From assembly GCF_011806405.1 (NCBI RefSeq), contig NZ_JAATOW010000009.1, positions 1 through 64,000 on the forward strand: 64,000 nt of DNA, written 5' to 3'. Under the pieces are notes generated by a model that saw nothing but the letters and a program-made list of their open reading frames with translations, had not been told where the DNA came from and ran no database searches. This DNA comes from Pseudooceanicola sp. HF7 (lineage in GTDB: Bacteria; Pseudomonadota; Alphaproteobacteria; Rhodobacterales; Rhodobacteraceae). The position numbers and the translations under genes were made by a program. This document shows positions 8,401-16,606 of this stretch, in pieces (within the stretch, counting starts at the first letter, position 1; every line of letters starts with the position of its first letter).

Positions 8401-8868
8401 CTACTTGCGGATGCGCATGGGGGCGCCGACCCAATCGGGCACCTCCGTGGCGGCATGCAGCGCCATGGCAGCCTCCAGCGCGGCCTTCTGCTCGGGTTTA
8501 TAGGGGGCGACGCGCGGCCCGGACTGGTCGATATGCAGGCTGATCCCCTCGCCGGTGGCGGCCACCCAGCCATCCTCGTGGATCAGCTCCTGGGCGTAGT
8601 GATAGGCCTTGGGGCCCACGTCCAGCACCCGCACCGATGTGCGAACCTTTGCGCCCAGGTGCAGCTCCTGCAGGTAGCGGATGCGGAACTCGGCCGTGTA
8701 GGTCGTATGCGCCTCTGCCGTCATGTAGCTTTCACCCAGGCCCAGCCCTTCCTGGAACGGCTCCAGCCCAAGATCGAAGAGCACCCCGTAATAGGCCATG
8801 TTGAGGTGACCGTTGTAATCGATCCAGTCCGGCTTCAGCTCCATGGGAGGCGAGAGATAGAGTGTCAT
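8401..8868 (-). CDS. Hot-dog fold acyl-CoA thioesterase
   Basis: A single-domain 4HBT-like thioesterase of 155 residues from the ATG at 8868. The catalytic Asp segment is DWIDYNGHLNMAYYGVLFD (about 13-31), with the Asp and following Asn-Gly-His typical of this class, then AEFRIRYLQELHLGAKV. An open frame 16 codons longer exists, but AAAGGAG at 8873-8879 fits the 8868 start. It hydrolyses acyl-CoAs; the substrate cannot be read from sequence. The motif resembles thioesterases associated with carnitine or betainyl-CoA degradation, which would fit the compatible-solute theme of the neighbouring ectD, but this is only a suggestion. Confidence 0.85.
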   Translation of the reverse strand: MTLYLSPPMELKPDWIDYNGHLNMAYYGVLFDLGLEPFQEGLGLGESYMTAEAHTTYTAEFRIRYLQELHLGAKVRTSVRVLDVGPKAYHYAQELIHEDGWVAATGEGISLHIDQSGPRVAPYKPEQKAALEAAMALHAATEVPDWVGAPMRIRK

Positions 8869-9049
8869 GAGGGCTCCTTTTCGGGCGGAGCCTATCAGGG
8901 CAGGGGGCGGGGGCAAGGGGGCCTGCGCGCGCTGTCGGCCAGCTGTCGCCCGAAGGCTGCGCCCCTATCGGCCGGACCCGGACGGGAAGGCGGGATGCCG
9001 CCCTCCGGCCCTGATCCGGCCCTGCTGTGGGCCGGTTGCGGACCTCGCC

Positions 9050-9994
9050 TCAGTCGCGCAGCAGGTCGCCGCGCCGTGGCGTCAACGGCGCATCGGCGCC
9101 CCGGTTGGCCAGGAAGGCCGGGCGCGGCTTGCTGGCGGCAAAGGGCGCCTCCGGCTGGTTGGAAAAGGCGTTGTAGACGAAAAAGGCGTTCGAGCGCGGA
9201 TAGGGCGTCACGTTGCCGTTTGAGGCATGAAGCGTATTGCACTCGAAGAAGACAACGGTCCCCGTCGGGCCGGTTGCCGCGTCCAGGCCGGCCTCTGCCA
9301 CCAGCTTCTCCAGCACCTCGGGCGAGGGCACGCCGACCTGCTGTTTCTGCAGGCTCGTCTCATGGTTGGCATCGGGTGTCTCGCCCTGGCAGGCCACGAA
9401 GCGCCGATGGGATCCGGGGATCAGCATCAGCGGACCGTTAAGCGCGGAATTGTCCGTCAGCAGGACAGAGGCAGAGACCGCCCGCATCCGCGGCATCCCG
9501 TCCTCGGCATGCCAGGTCTCGAAATCGGAGTGCCAGTAGAACTCCTTGCCGGTGAAGCCCGGCTTGTAGTTCAGCCGGCTCTGGTGAAGATAGACCTCGT
9601 CCCCCAGAAGGAAGCGTGCGACATTGGCCAGCCGTTCATCCGCCGCCAGGCGTGCGAAGGTCTCGCTGTGCTCGTCCAGGCGGAAAACGGTGCGCACCGC
9701 ATTCGATCCCGGCTCAGTCACCAGGTCCTCTTCCGCGATCCGCTGGCCGTTTTCGCGCAGCTCTGTCGAGGCATCGATCAGGTAGCGCAGCTCGTCCTCG
9801 CTGAACAGATCCCTGCGGACCAGATAGCCCTTTTCCTCGTAATGCGCCGCCTCGGCACGGGAGATGGGGGCATCTTCGCTCCAGTCCTTCCACAGGACCG
9901 GATCTTGTCTCTCACGCAGGTCTTCAGCCTCCGCGAGCCGTGTCGGATAGGCGTCTTTCCCGTCGAAACGGTGCTGAAGCGTGTTCATGTTCAT
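9050..9994 (-). CDS. ectD: Ectoine 5-hydroxylase (EctD)
   Basis: A non-heme Fe(II)/2-oxoglutarate dioxygenase that converts ectoine to 5-hydroxyectoine. The EctD signature is intact: FYWHSDFETWHAEDGMP (152-168) contains the iron ligands H155 and D157, and the distal histidine is H256 in NTLHASNGN. The length is 314 residues against about 300 usual. The ATG at 9994 is preferred because GAGGAGG lies 7 bases before it; a second ATG is two codons later. No ectA, ectB or ectC lies beside it, so hydroxyectoine production depends on ectoine made elsewhere in the genome or imported. Five 11-bp repeats lie about 170 bases upstream. Confidence 0.93.
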   Translation of the reverse strand: MNMNTLQHRFDGKDAYPTRLAEAEDLRERQDPVLWKDWSEDAPISRAEAAHYEEKGYLVRRDLFSEDELRYLIDASTELRENGQRIAEEDLVTEPGSNAVRTVFRLDEHSETFARLAADERLANVARFLLGDEVYLHQSRLNYKPGFTGKEFYWHSDFETWHAEDGMPRMRAVSASVLLTDNSALNGPLMLIPGSHRRFVACQGETPDANHETSLQKQQVGVPSPEVLEKLVAEAGLDAATGPTGTVVFFECNTLHASNGNVTPYPRSNAFFVYNAFSNQPEAPFAASKPRPAFLANRGADAPLTPRRGDLLRD

Positions 9995-10164
9995 TGAACA
10001 TCCTCCTCGAACTCTTGGATTTTGGTGTGATGCGGGGCCTGTGGGCCCGCCGCATGTACCCCCCCAACACCCCCCTTTCCGGGGACGTTCCATAGGTTGA
10101 CGCCACGGGAGCTGCCCCAAAAGCGAACAAGAGGTTAACCGCATCCTGCCCCACCGTGCGGAGC

Positions 10165-10219
10165 ACACCGACGTAATACCGACGTGATACCGACGCGAAA
10201 CAGACGTGCCACCGACATA
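10165..10219. repeat. Five tandem 11-bp repeats upstream of ectD
   Basis: Five consecutive 11-base units read ACACCGACGTA, ATACCGACGTG, ATACCGACGCG, AAACAGACGTG, CCACCGACATA. The core (A)CCGACGT recurs once per helical turn. It lies between the gatB terminator and the ectD start, so the units could be phased binding sites for a regulator of ectD. Confidence 0.75.
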
Positions 10220-10232
10220 GGTTTCAGACACG

Positions 10233-10258
10233 AAAAAGGGCGGGGAAAACCCCGCCCT
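10233..10258 (-). terminator. Rho-independent terminator of gatB
   Basis: AGGGCGGGG-AAAA-CCCCGCCCT forms a perfect 9-bp stem; on the minus strand it is followed by TTTTT. It separates gatB from ectD transcription. Confidence 0.85.
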
Positions 10259-10305
10259 GGAACCGTTTGGGGTGGGGGAAACCCACCGCCCGGAATGCCC
10301 CGGAA

Positions 10306-11820
10306 TTACTGCGCCAGCTTGGCTGCCACGATCTCGTTCACGGCCTTGGGGTTGGCCTTGCCGCCGGTGGCTTTCATCACCTGGCCCACGAACCAGCCCG
10401 CCAGTTTCGGGTTCTGTTTCGCCTTCTCGACCTGCGCCGGGTTGGCCGCGATGACCTCGTCCACGGCGGCTTCGATCGCGCCGGTGTCCGTCACCTGCTT
10501 GAGGCCCTTTTTCTCAACGATATCAGCGGCATCGCCGCCCTCGGTGAAAATGATCTCGAAGACGTCCTTGCCGATCTTGCCGCTGATCTCATCGGCTTTG
10601 ATCAGCTTGATCAACCCGCCCAGCTGCTGCGGGCTGACGGGGCTGTCGCCGATGTCCAGGTCGTCCTTTTTCAGGCGGCCGAACAGCTCGTTGATGACCC
10701 AGTTGGCGGCCAGCTTGCCGTCTCCGGCGACGCCCACGGTCTCTTCGAAGTAGACCGCGTTGGGCACCTCTGCCGTCAGCACGGAGGCATCGTATTCGCT
10801 CAGACCGAAGTCCTTGACGAAACGCGCCTTTTTCTCATCCGGCAGCTCAGGCAGGGAGGCGGCGATATCGTCCACCCAGCCCTGTTCGATCTCCAGCGGC
10901 AGCAGGTCGGGATCGGGGAAGTAGCGGTAATCGTGGGCTTCTTCCTTGGACCGCATGGAGCGCGTCTCGTTCTTGTCCGGATCGTAAAGGCGCGTTTCCT
11001 GCACGATCTCGCCGCCCGATTCCAAGATCTGGATCTGCCGCCGCGCCTCGTAATCGATGGCCATCTGGATGAAGCGCATGGAGTTCATGTTCTTCAGCTC
11101 GCAGCGCGTGCCGAGGTGAGAGAAATCCTGCGTTTCCATGTACTTCTCGTACTGGCCCGGGCGGCAGACAGAGACGTTCACATCGGCGCGCATGTTGCCG
11201 TTCTGCATGTTGCCATCGCAGGTGCCGAGGTAGCGCAGGATCTGGCGCAGCTTGGTCAGATAGGCGGCGGCTTCTTCGGGCCCGCGGATATCGGGACGGC
11301 TGACGATCTCCATCAGCGCGACGCCGGTCCGGTTCAGGTCGACGAAGGACATCGACGGATCCATGTCGTGGATCGACTTGCCCGCGTCCTGTTCCAGGTG
11401 GATGCGTTCCACCCGCACCAGGCGGGCCACGCCGGGCGCCATGTCGACCAGGATTTCCCCTTCGCCGACAATGGGATGGTACAGCTGGCTGATCTGGTAG
11501 CCCTGCGGCAGATCCGGGTAGAAGTAGTTCTTGCGGTCAAAGGCAGAGCGCAGGTTGATCTCTGCCTTAAGGCCCAGCCCGGTGCGGACCGCCTGCTCAA
11601 CGCAAAATTCATTGATGACGGGCAGCATCCCCGGCATGGCCGCATCCACGAAGGCCACGTTGGAATTGGGCTCTGCGCCGAACTGCGTCGAGCTGCCGGA
11701 GAACAGCTTCGCTTTCGAGGATACCTGGGCATGGACCTCCATACCGATCACCAGTTCCCAATCGTGTTTCGCTCCGGCGATCACCTTGGGTTTCGGGGTC
11801 TCGTAGGTGAGGTCCAGCAT
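10306..11820 (-). CDS. gatB: Asp-tRNA(Asn)/Glu-tRNA(Gln) amidotransferase subunit B
   Basis: GatB is the tRNA-binding kinase/transamidase subunit of GatCAB, which converts misacylated Glu-tRNA(Gln) and Asp-tRNA(Asn). The ATG at 11820 gives 504 residues, the normal length, with AAAGGA just upstream. Family marks include [19 protein letters not shown] (about 20-38), [16 protein letters not shown] and the central [20 protein letters not shown]. The C-terminal YqeY-like tail domain ends at about residue 504 ([15 protein letters not shown]). gatC and gatA are not in this window. It is transcribed alone, with its own terminator. Confidence 0.97.
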   Translation of the reverse strand: MLDLTYETPKPKVIAGAKHDWELVIGMEVHAQVSSKAKLFSGSSTQFGAEPNSNVAFVDAAMPGMLPVINEFCVEQAVRTGLGLKAEINLRSAFDRKNYFYPDLPQGYQISQLYHPIVGEGEILVDMAPGVARLVRVERIHLEQDAGKSIHDMDPSMSFVDLNRTGVALMEIVSRPDIRGPEEAAAYLTKLRQILRYLGTCDGNMQNGNMRADVNVSVCRPGQYEKYMETQDFSHLGTRCELKNMNSMRFIQMAIDYEARRQIQILESGGEIVQETRLYDPDKNETRSMRSKEEAHDYRYFPDPDLLPLEIEQGWVDDIAASLPELPDEKKARFVKDFGLSEYDASVLTAEVPNAVYFEETVGVAGDGKLAANWVINELFGRLKKDDLDIGDSPVSPQQLGGLIKLIKADEISGKIGKDVFEIIFTEGGDAADIVEKKGLKQVTDTGAIEAAVDEVIAANPAQVEKAKQNPKLAGWFVGQVMKATGGKANPKAVNEIVAAKLAQ

Positions 11821-11919
11821 GGCAGGTTCCTTTCGGATGGGGGCTTGGTCCGGGTTTCTAGGCGCTTGTCCGGCAAGGGGCAAGAGGGTCCCGCAGCTGG
11901 CGATGCGTGCCGTGGGCGC

Positions 11920-11971
11920 GGGGGGCTCTGCCCCCCACGCAGGACGCCCCCTCGATGGGGGTGTCCTGCGT
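11920..11971. repeat. Composite GC-rich stem-loop element (REP-like)
   Basis: Two adjacent hairpins: GGGGGG-CTCTG-CCCCCC (11920-11936), then a 15-bp stem ACGCAGGACGCCCCC / GGGGGTGTCCTGCGT with loop TCGAT (11937-11971) and a single G.U pair. It lies between pepN and gatB. Such paired GC hairpins recur in Rhodobacteraceae intergenic DNA as REP-like elements; it may also attenuate pepN read-through into gatB. Confidence 0.65.
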
Positions 11972-12021
11972 CCCCGCCGGGCTCTGTCCTGCCGTCAGAC
12001 CCCGGCGCGGCGGCTTGCGGG

Positions 12022-14586
12022 TCAGGCCGCCAGGATGCGCGTCACCATCTCCGTGGTATCGCGGCTCAGCCCCTCCTGGCCCAGGATGCGCTCCAGCGCC
12101 TCGCGGATCATCTGCTGGCGGTCGCCGTCGAAGCGTTTCCAGGTCTCGAAGGCGGTGCACATGCGCGCCGTCGTCTGCGGGTTCAGCGGATCCAGCTTGA
12201 TCAGCCAATCCGCCAGCAGCGCGTAGCCCGCGCCAGAGACATGGTGGAACCCGGCAGGCGTGGCCGCCAGCGCGCCGAAGGTGGCGCGGAAGCGGTTGGG
12301 GTTCTTCATGTCGAAGTCCGGGTGGGCGGCCAGCCGCGCGGCGGTGGCGGCCACCTGGTCGGGCTGGGCAAAGGCCACCTGCATGGAGAACCACTTGTCG
12401 ATCACCAGCCGGTCGTGGCGCCACTGGTCGTAGAAGCTTTGCAGCTCTTCCTCTGCCTCGCCGATGCTGAGCAGCGCGGACAGGCCCGCAAGCTGCTGCG
12501 TCATGTTATCGGCCGCCGCGAATTGCGCCCGGGCCCTTTCGCCGCCGTCCAGGCGGGTCAGGAGGCCAAGCGCGCTGTTGGCCAGCGCGCGGGCCGCCGC
12601 CGGGGCGGCCTCCGGCTGGTAGGTGCCGGGCACCTGGTGCGCTTCGTAAAGCTGGGCCAGCAGGTCGGGCATGAAGCCCGCCATGGCATCGCGCATTTCC
12701 TCGCGCTTTTCCCAGATGCGCTGCGGGTCGGGCACATGGCCGGTCTCTGCCAGGGTCTGCGCCAGGTCGTCTTCCGAGGGCAGCGCCATGGCCAGCGCGC
12801 GGAAGGCCGGGTCCAGGGTCTCATCCGCCAGCAGGGTGGACAGCGCCCCCAGGTAGGCCGGATCGGCCGCCGCATCATCGGTGATCATGCCCAGCAGCGC
12901 CTGCTTGGCCAACGCGCGGCCCGCTTCCCAGCGGCAATAGGGATCGGTGTCATGGGCCAGCAGGAAGGCCCGCTCGGCGTTGTCCTGCTCCCGGTGCAGG
13001 ATCACCGGCGCAGAGAAGCCGCGCAGAAGGGAGGGTACGGGTCTGGCCGCCAGGCCCGGGAAGGAAAAGCTCTGCTCGGCTTCCGTCATCTCGAGCAGCG
13101 TGGTTTCCTGAACCTCGTCCCCGTTCGGACCCAGCAGGCCCACGGCGATGGGCAGCACCTGGGGAAGCTTGTCGGGCTGGCCCGGCGTGGGCGGGGTTTC
13201 CTGCGTGAAATGAAGGGTATAGGTGCCGCCCTCCCAGCTATCGGTGACCTTCAGGCGCGGGGTGCCGGCCTGTGAGTACCAGCGCTTGAACTGGGTCAGG
13301 TCGCGGCCCGTCGCATCCTCGAAGACCTTCAGCCAGTCCTCGATCGTGCAGGCCTGCCCGTCATGGCGTTCAAAGTAGAGGTCAAGCGCCTTCGAATAGG
13401 CTTCGTCCCCCACCAGCCGCTTGAGCATCCCGATGACCTCGGCGCCCTTTTCATAGACGGTGGCGGTGTAGAAGTTATTGATTTCGCTGAAGCTTTCCGG
13501 GCGAACCGGGTGGGCGAGGGGGCCGTTGTCCTCTCTGAACTGGCGCGCGCGCAGGGCGATCACGTCAGAGATGCGCTTGACCGGTTCGCTGCGCATGTCA
13601 GCGGTGAACTGGCTGTCGCGGTAGACCGTCAGCCCCTCTTTCAGGCACAGCTGGAACCAGTCGCGGCAGGTGATGCGGTTGCCCGTCCAGTTGTGGAAAT
13701 ACTCATGCGCGATGATCGCCTCGATCCGTTCGAAGTTCCCATCCGTCGAGGTCTCGGGCGAGGCCAGCACGCAGGAGGAGTTGAAGATGTTCAGCCCCTT
13801 GTTCTCCATCGCGCCCATGTTGAAATCGTCCACGGCGACGATGTTGAAGATGTCCAGGTCGTATTCCCGGCCATAGACATCCTCGTCCCATTTCATCGAT
13901 TTTTTCAGCGCTTCCATCCCGAAGGCGCATTTGCCCTCGTCGCCGGGGCGGACGTAGATGTTCAGCTCCACGTCCTTTCCGGATTTCGTGGTGAAGCTGT
14001 CCGGGTGGTTGACCAGCTCACCGGCCACCAGCGCGAAAAGATAGGCGGGCTTGGGCCAGGGGTCGTGCCATTCCGCGAAGCCCGGGCCGCTGTCGGTGGG
14101 ATTACCATTAGACAGCATCACCGGCAGGTCGCTTTCAATCCGCACGGTGAAGGTGGCCATGACATCGGGGCGGTCCGGGTAATAGGTGATCTTGCGGAAA
14201 CCCTCGGCCTCGCACTGGGTGCAATACATGCCGTTCGACATGTAAAGCCCTTCCAGCGCAAAGTTTTCCGCCGGCGCGATCTCGACCTCGGCTTCCCAGG
14301 TGAAGGGGCCGTCGGGCACGTCGCAGGTCAGCCCCTCTGCGGTGACATCCGGGGTGACGGGGGCGCCGTCGATGGCGGCAGAGATCAGCTTCAGCTTCTC
14401 GCCATGCAGGAAGAAGCGCTCCTGGCTGCCCTCCGGATTGGGGGCAAAGCGGATGCGGCTGAGCACGCGGGTCGCATCGGGGGCCAGCCGGAACGTCAGC
14501 GCGACGTCTTCGATCAGCCAGCCCGGCGGAGTGTAATCCGCAAGGTAGATCGTTTCAGCGGATTGGCCGGCGGCTGCGTCTTTCAT
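12022..14586 (-). CDS. pepN: Aminopeptidase N (M1 metallopeptidase)
   Basis: A zinc aminopeptidase that removes N-terminal residues from peptides in the cytoplasm. It is 854 residues long, close to the usual proteobacterial PepN. The exopeptidase motif GAMEN is at 258-262 and the zinc motif HEYFH at 294-298, with the third ligand glutamate in LKEGLTVYRD about 19 residues later. The C-terminal half carries the DUF3458-type Ig-like and helical domains typical of PepN. It starts with ATG at 14586 and reads away from the small membrane-protein gene. The REP-like element lies between it and gatB. Confidence 0.97.
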   Translation of the reverse strand: MKDAAAGQSAETIYLADYTPPGWLIEDVALTFRLAPDATRVLSRIRFAPNPEGSQERFFLHGEKLKLISAAIDGAPVTPDVTAEGLTCDVPDGPFTWEAEVEIAPAENFALEGLYMSNGMYCTQCEAEGFRKITYYPDRPDVMATFTVRIESDLPVMLSNGNPTDSGPGFAEWHDPWPKPAYLFALVAGELVNHPDSFTTKSGKDVELNIYVRPGDEGKCAFGMEALKKSMKWDEDVYGREYDLDIFNIVAVDDFNMGAMENKGLNIFNSSCVLASPETSTDGNFERIEAIIAHEYFHNWTGNRITCRDWFQLCLKEGLTVYRDSQFTADMRSEPVKRISDVIALRARQFREDNGPLAHPVRPESFSEINNFYTATVYEKGAEVIGMLKRLVGDEAYSKALDLYFERHDGQACTIEDWLKVFEDATGRDLTQFKRWYSQAGTPRLKVTDSWEGGTYTLHFTQETPPTPGQPDKLPQVLPIAVGLLGPNGDEVQETTLLEMTEAEQSFSFPGLAARPVPSLLRGFSAPVILHREQDNAERAFLLAHDTDPYCRWEAGRALAKQALLGMITDDAAADPAYLGALSTLLADETLDPAFRALAMALPSEDDLAQTLAETGHVPDPQRIWEKREEMRDAMAGFMPDLLAQLYEAHQVPGTYQPEAAPAAARALANSALGLLTRLDGGERARAQFAAADNMTQQLAGLSALLSIGEAEEELQSFYDQWRHDRLVIDKWFSMQVAFAQPDQVAATAARLAAHPDFDMKNPNRFRATFGALAATPAGFHHVSGAGYALLADWLIKLDPLNPQTTARMCTAFETWKRFDGDRQQMIREALERILGQEGLSRDTTEMVTRILAA

Positions 14587-14651
14587 CGAAGTATCCTTTT
14601 CTCGGTCCCCCGGATCTTGGCCCGCGGGGCGGGGATTGCAAGGGTAAGCGT

Positions 14652-14676
14652 GGAACGCTTCGGCGACGTAAACGTT
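14652..14676 (+). promoter_or_regulatory. ECF-type promoter GGAAC-N16-CGTT
   Basis: GGAAC (14652-14656) and CGTT (14673-14676) are separated by exactly 16 bases, matching the consensus of alphaproteobacterial EcfG general-stress promoters and related ECF sigma factors. The predicted transcript start falls about 25 bases before the ATG of the 60-residue membrane protein. Confidence 0.6.
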
Positions 14677-14707
14677 TGGTAGGTGAGTTCACAGGAAAGG
14701 AAACTCC

Positions 14708-14890
14708 ATGTCCGCCCCCGATACCAACACCGAAAAGCAGGCCAAGTCCCACGTTGCGCCCATCTGGGGCATCGGTCTGGCCGTCTTTGTCGGCCTGGTC
14801 CTGGCCGTCGCCATGGTCTTCAGCGCAACGGACGGAGAGACCGACACCGACGATGCCGCGATCCAGTCCGGCACGGAGTCCCTGGACTGA
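14708..14890 (+). CDS. 60-residue single-pass membrane protein
   Basis: A 60-residue protein: a polar N-terminus (MSAPDTNTEKQAKSHVAP), one transmembrane helix (IWGIGLAVFVGLVLAVAMVF, about 19-38) and an acidic tail (DGETDTDDAAIQSG). GGAAAGGAAA precedes the ATG. It has its own likely ECF-type promoter and is followed by a short hairpin (14892-14908), so it may be transcribed alone. I know no characterised homologue. The promoter and topology suggest an envelope-stress-induced small protein, but this is inference. Confidence 0.75.
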   Translation: MSAPDTNTEKQAKSHVAPIWGIGLAVFVGLVLAVAMVFSATDGETDTDDAAIQSGTESLD

Positions 14891-14891
14891 T

Positions 14892-14908
14892 CCCGCCGAA
14901 GAGGCGGG
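14892..14908 (+). terminator. Short hairpin after the 60-residue gene
   Basis: CCCGCC-GAAGA-GGCGGG is a perfect 6-bp stem directly behind the stop codon. No T-run follows, so termination is uncertain. Confidence 0.35.
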
Positions 14909-15026
14909 GGGTGATGCTGCCGGTTTTGGATGCGCTGCCACTCGGTGGTGCATCTCCGCACATCAATTCCCGTTTTCTTTAGCTCTCTGGGGCATTACCT
15001 TGGGTGGAGAAACTTGAGGCATCCCC

Positions 15027-15806
15027 ATGACCAGACCCCGCATAGGCATCATTTCCAACCAGCATGTGATCGACGGCAGCTACCGGACACATGCGGGCGG
15101 GGTGATGAATACCGAAGCGGTGGCAGAGGCCTCGGGCGGGATGCCCCTGCTGATCCCGGCCGATCCGCGTTTCCTCAGCGTCGAGGAACTGCTTGAGACC
15201 TTCGATGGCTTCGTGCTGACCGGCGGGCGGCCCAACGTGCACCCCTCCGAATACGGCGAGGAAGAGACAGAGGCGCATGGCGCCTTTGACCGTGCGCGCG
15301 ATGCCATCACCCTTCCGCTCGTGCGTGCCTGCGTTGAGCGCGGACAGCCCTTCCTGGGCATCTGCCGCGGCTTCCAGGAGGTGGCGGTTGCCATGGGCTC
15401 CTGCCTGCATCCTGAGATCCGCGATCTGCCCGGGCGCAGCAACCACCGCATGCCCCCCGATGGCACCCTAGAAGAGAAATTTGCCCTGCGCCACAAGGTG
15501 ACCTTCACCGACGGCGGCGTCTTCCATCACCTCATGGGCACGCGTGAGGTCATGACAAATACCCTGCACGGGCAGGGGGTTGTGCGGGCCGGCAAGCGCT
15601 TTGTCATCGACGGCACCGCGCCGGATGGCACCGCAGAGGCTGCCTATATCGACGGCGCGCCGGGCTTTACCTTGGCCGTGCAATGGCACCCCGAATACAA
15701 CGCCGTGAACGACCCGGTCTCCCGTCCGCTGTTCGAAAGCTTCGGCAAGGCCGCCGCCGCCTGGCAAACCGGGCAGCGCGCGATGCCCATGCTGAAAAGC
15801 GCCTGA
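15027..15806 (+). CDS. Gamma-glutamyl-gamma-aminobutyrate hydrolase-like (peptidase C26)
   Basis: A class-I glutamine-amidotransferase fold hydrolase of 259 residues, PuuD-like. The nucleophile elbow FLGICRGFQE carries C113, and QWHPEY gives H221 and E223, completing the triad. An oxyanion segment LTGGRPNVHPSEYGEE is also present. PuuD-type enzymes release GABA from gamma-glutamyl-GABA in putrescine degradation. The other puu genes are not adjacent, so the actual gamma-glutamyl substrate is open. It converges with the short-chain dehydrogenase gene and shares a terminator hairpin with it. Confidence 0.88.
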   Translation: MTRPRIGIISNQHVIDGSYRTHAGGVMNTEAVAEASGGMPLLIPADPRFLSVEELLETFDGFVLTGGRPNVHPSEYGEEETEAHGAFDRARDAITLPLVRACVERGQPFLGICRGFQEVAVAMGSCLHPEIRDLPGRSNHRMPPDGTLEEKFALRHKVTFTDGGVFHHLMGTREVMTNTLHGQGVVRAGKRFVIDGTAPDGTAEAAYIDGAPGFTLAVQWHPEYNAVNDPVSRPLFESFGKAAAAWQTGQRAMPMLKSA

Positions 15807-15826
15807 GCACCGGCCCTTTCGCGATC

Positions 15827-15852
15827 AGGCGCGCGACCTAGTCGCGCCGCCT
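15827..15852. terminator. Convergent hairpin between the C26 hydrolase and SDR genes
   Basis: AGGC-GCGCGAC, loop CTA, GTCGCGC-C-GCCT: an 11-bp stem with one bulged C, placed between two converging stop codons. Confidence 0.6.
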
Positions 15853-15856
15853 TCGG

Positions 15857-16606
15857 TCAGATCGGTCCCCCGGCAATCCGCACCTCGGTTCCGTTGACGC
15901 TTTCGCAAATCGGGTTGCAAAGCCAGAGCGCTGCGGCAGCGACCTCTTGCGGGGTGATCAGCTTCTGATGGCGATTGAGCTTCACCATCATGTCACGTGC
16001 CTCCGTATCGCTGACGCCAGCGCGTGCCGCGATGCTTTCGGTGTTGCGGGTGACGATCGGCGTGTCGACATAGCCCGGGCAGATCGAGTTGAAAGTATAG
16101 GGGCTGCCCAGGAAATCCTCCGCAAAGCTGCGCATCATGCCGATGACCCCATGCTTGGATGCGGCATAGGCCCCGGCGCCGGCCGATCCCCGCAGCCCGG
16201 CAATGGAAGAAACGGCAATCACCCGGCCCCAGTCGGTCTCCAGCATGGAGCCCAGGCTTTCTCGGACCGTGTAAAAGCAGCCATCCAGGTTGGTCGCCAT
16301 GATCTTGCGCCAGAACTCCGCAGAGGTCTTGTGCAGCTTGCGCCCCTCCGCAATGCCCGCATTGGCCACGCAGATCTGGACCGGACCGCGCTTGGCAACG
16401 GCCTGAGCGATCCCGTCGCGGACCGAGCCCTCGTCGCTGACATCCATCGCCAGGGGGAACATGCCGGTCGTTGCGGCCTCTTCCAGGACCTCCGGGCGGC
16501 GGCCCGTGATCGTGACCTTTGCCCCGTTCTCCACTAGGGCCTGCGCGATCGCCAGGCCGATCCCCGTCCCCCCGCCGGTCACCAGCGCGTGTTTTCCGTC
16601 CAGCAT
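15857..16606 (-). CDS. Short-chain dehydrogenase/reductase
   Basis: A classical SDR of 249 residues. The nucleotide-binding motif TGGGTGIG is at 10-17, NAG at 82-84, and the catalytic set is S134, Y147 and K151 (AVSSIAG, then AYAASKHG). GRRPE after beta-2 suggests NADP may be accepted, but NAD(H) is also possible. The C-terminal CNPICESVNGTEVRIAGG is typical of SDRs acting on 3-hydroxyacyl or secondary-alcohol substrates; the substrate is unknown. It reads away from the pntAB promoter region, and two TAAT/ATTA inverted motifs lie just upstream of its start. Confidence 0.88.
   Translation of the reverse strand: MLDGKHALVTGGGTGIGLAIAQALVENGAKVTITGRRPEVLEEAATTGMFPLAMDVSDEGSVRDGIAQAVAKRGPVQICVANAGIAEGRKLHKTSAEFWRKIMATNLDGCFYTVRESLGSMLETDWGRVIAVSSIAGLRGSAGAGAYAASKHGVIGMMRSFAEDFLGSPYTFNSICPGYVDTPIVTRNTESIAARAGVSDTEARDMMVKLNRHQKLITPQEVAAAALWLCNPICESVNGTEVRIAGGPI

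Larger units (their letters stand above)
9995..10305. other. 311-base gap between gatB and ectD
   Basis: No gene is supported. In the direction of transcription it holds the gatB terminator (10233-10258), five tandem 11-bp repeats (10165-10219), a low-complexity C-run near 10060-10080, and the ectD leader with its strong ribosome-binding site. Confidence 0.6.

Noticed and set aside
10165-10219. Reading the 11-bp repeats as a short CRISPR array
   Set aside because: Units are contiguous without spacers, are far too short, and no cas gene is present.
10267-13275. A very long plus-strand open frame (about 1000 codons) opposite gatB and pepN
   Set aside because: It is antisense to two clear enzymes with intact active sites; the frame is kept open only by their G/C-rich codon pattern, and the translation resembles no protein.
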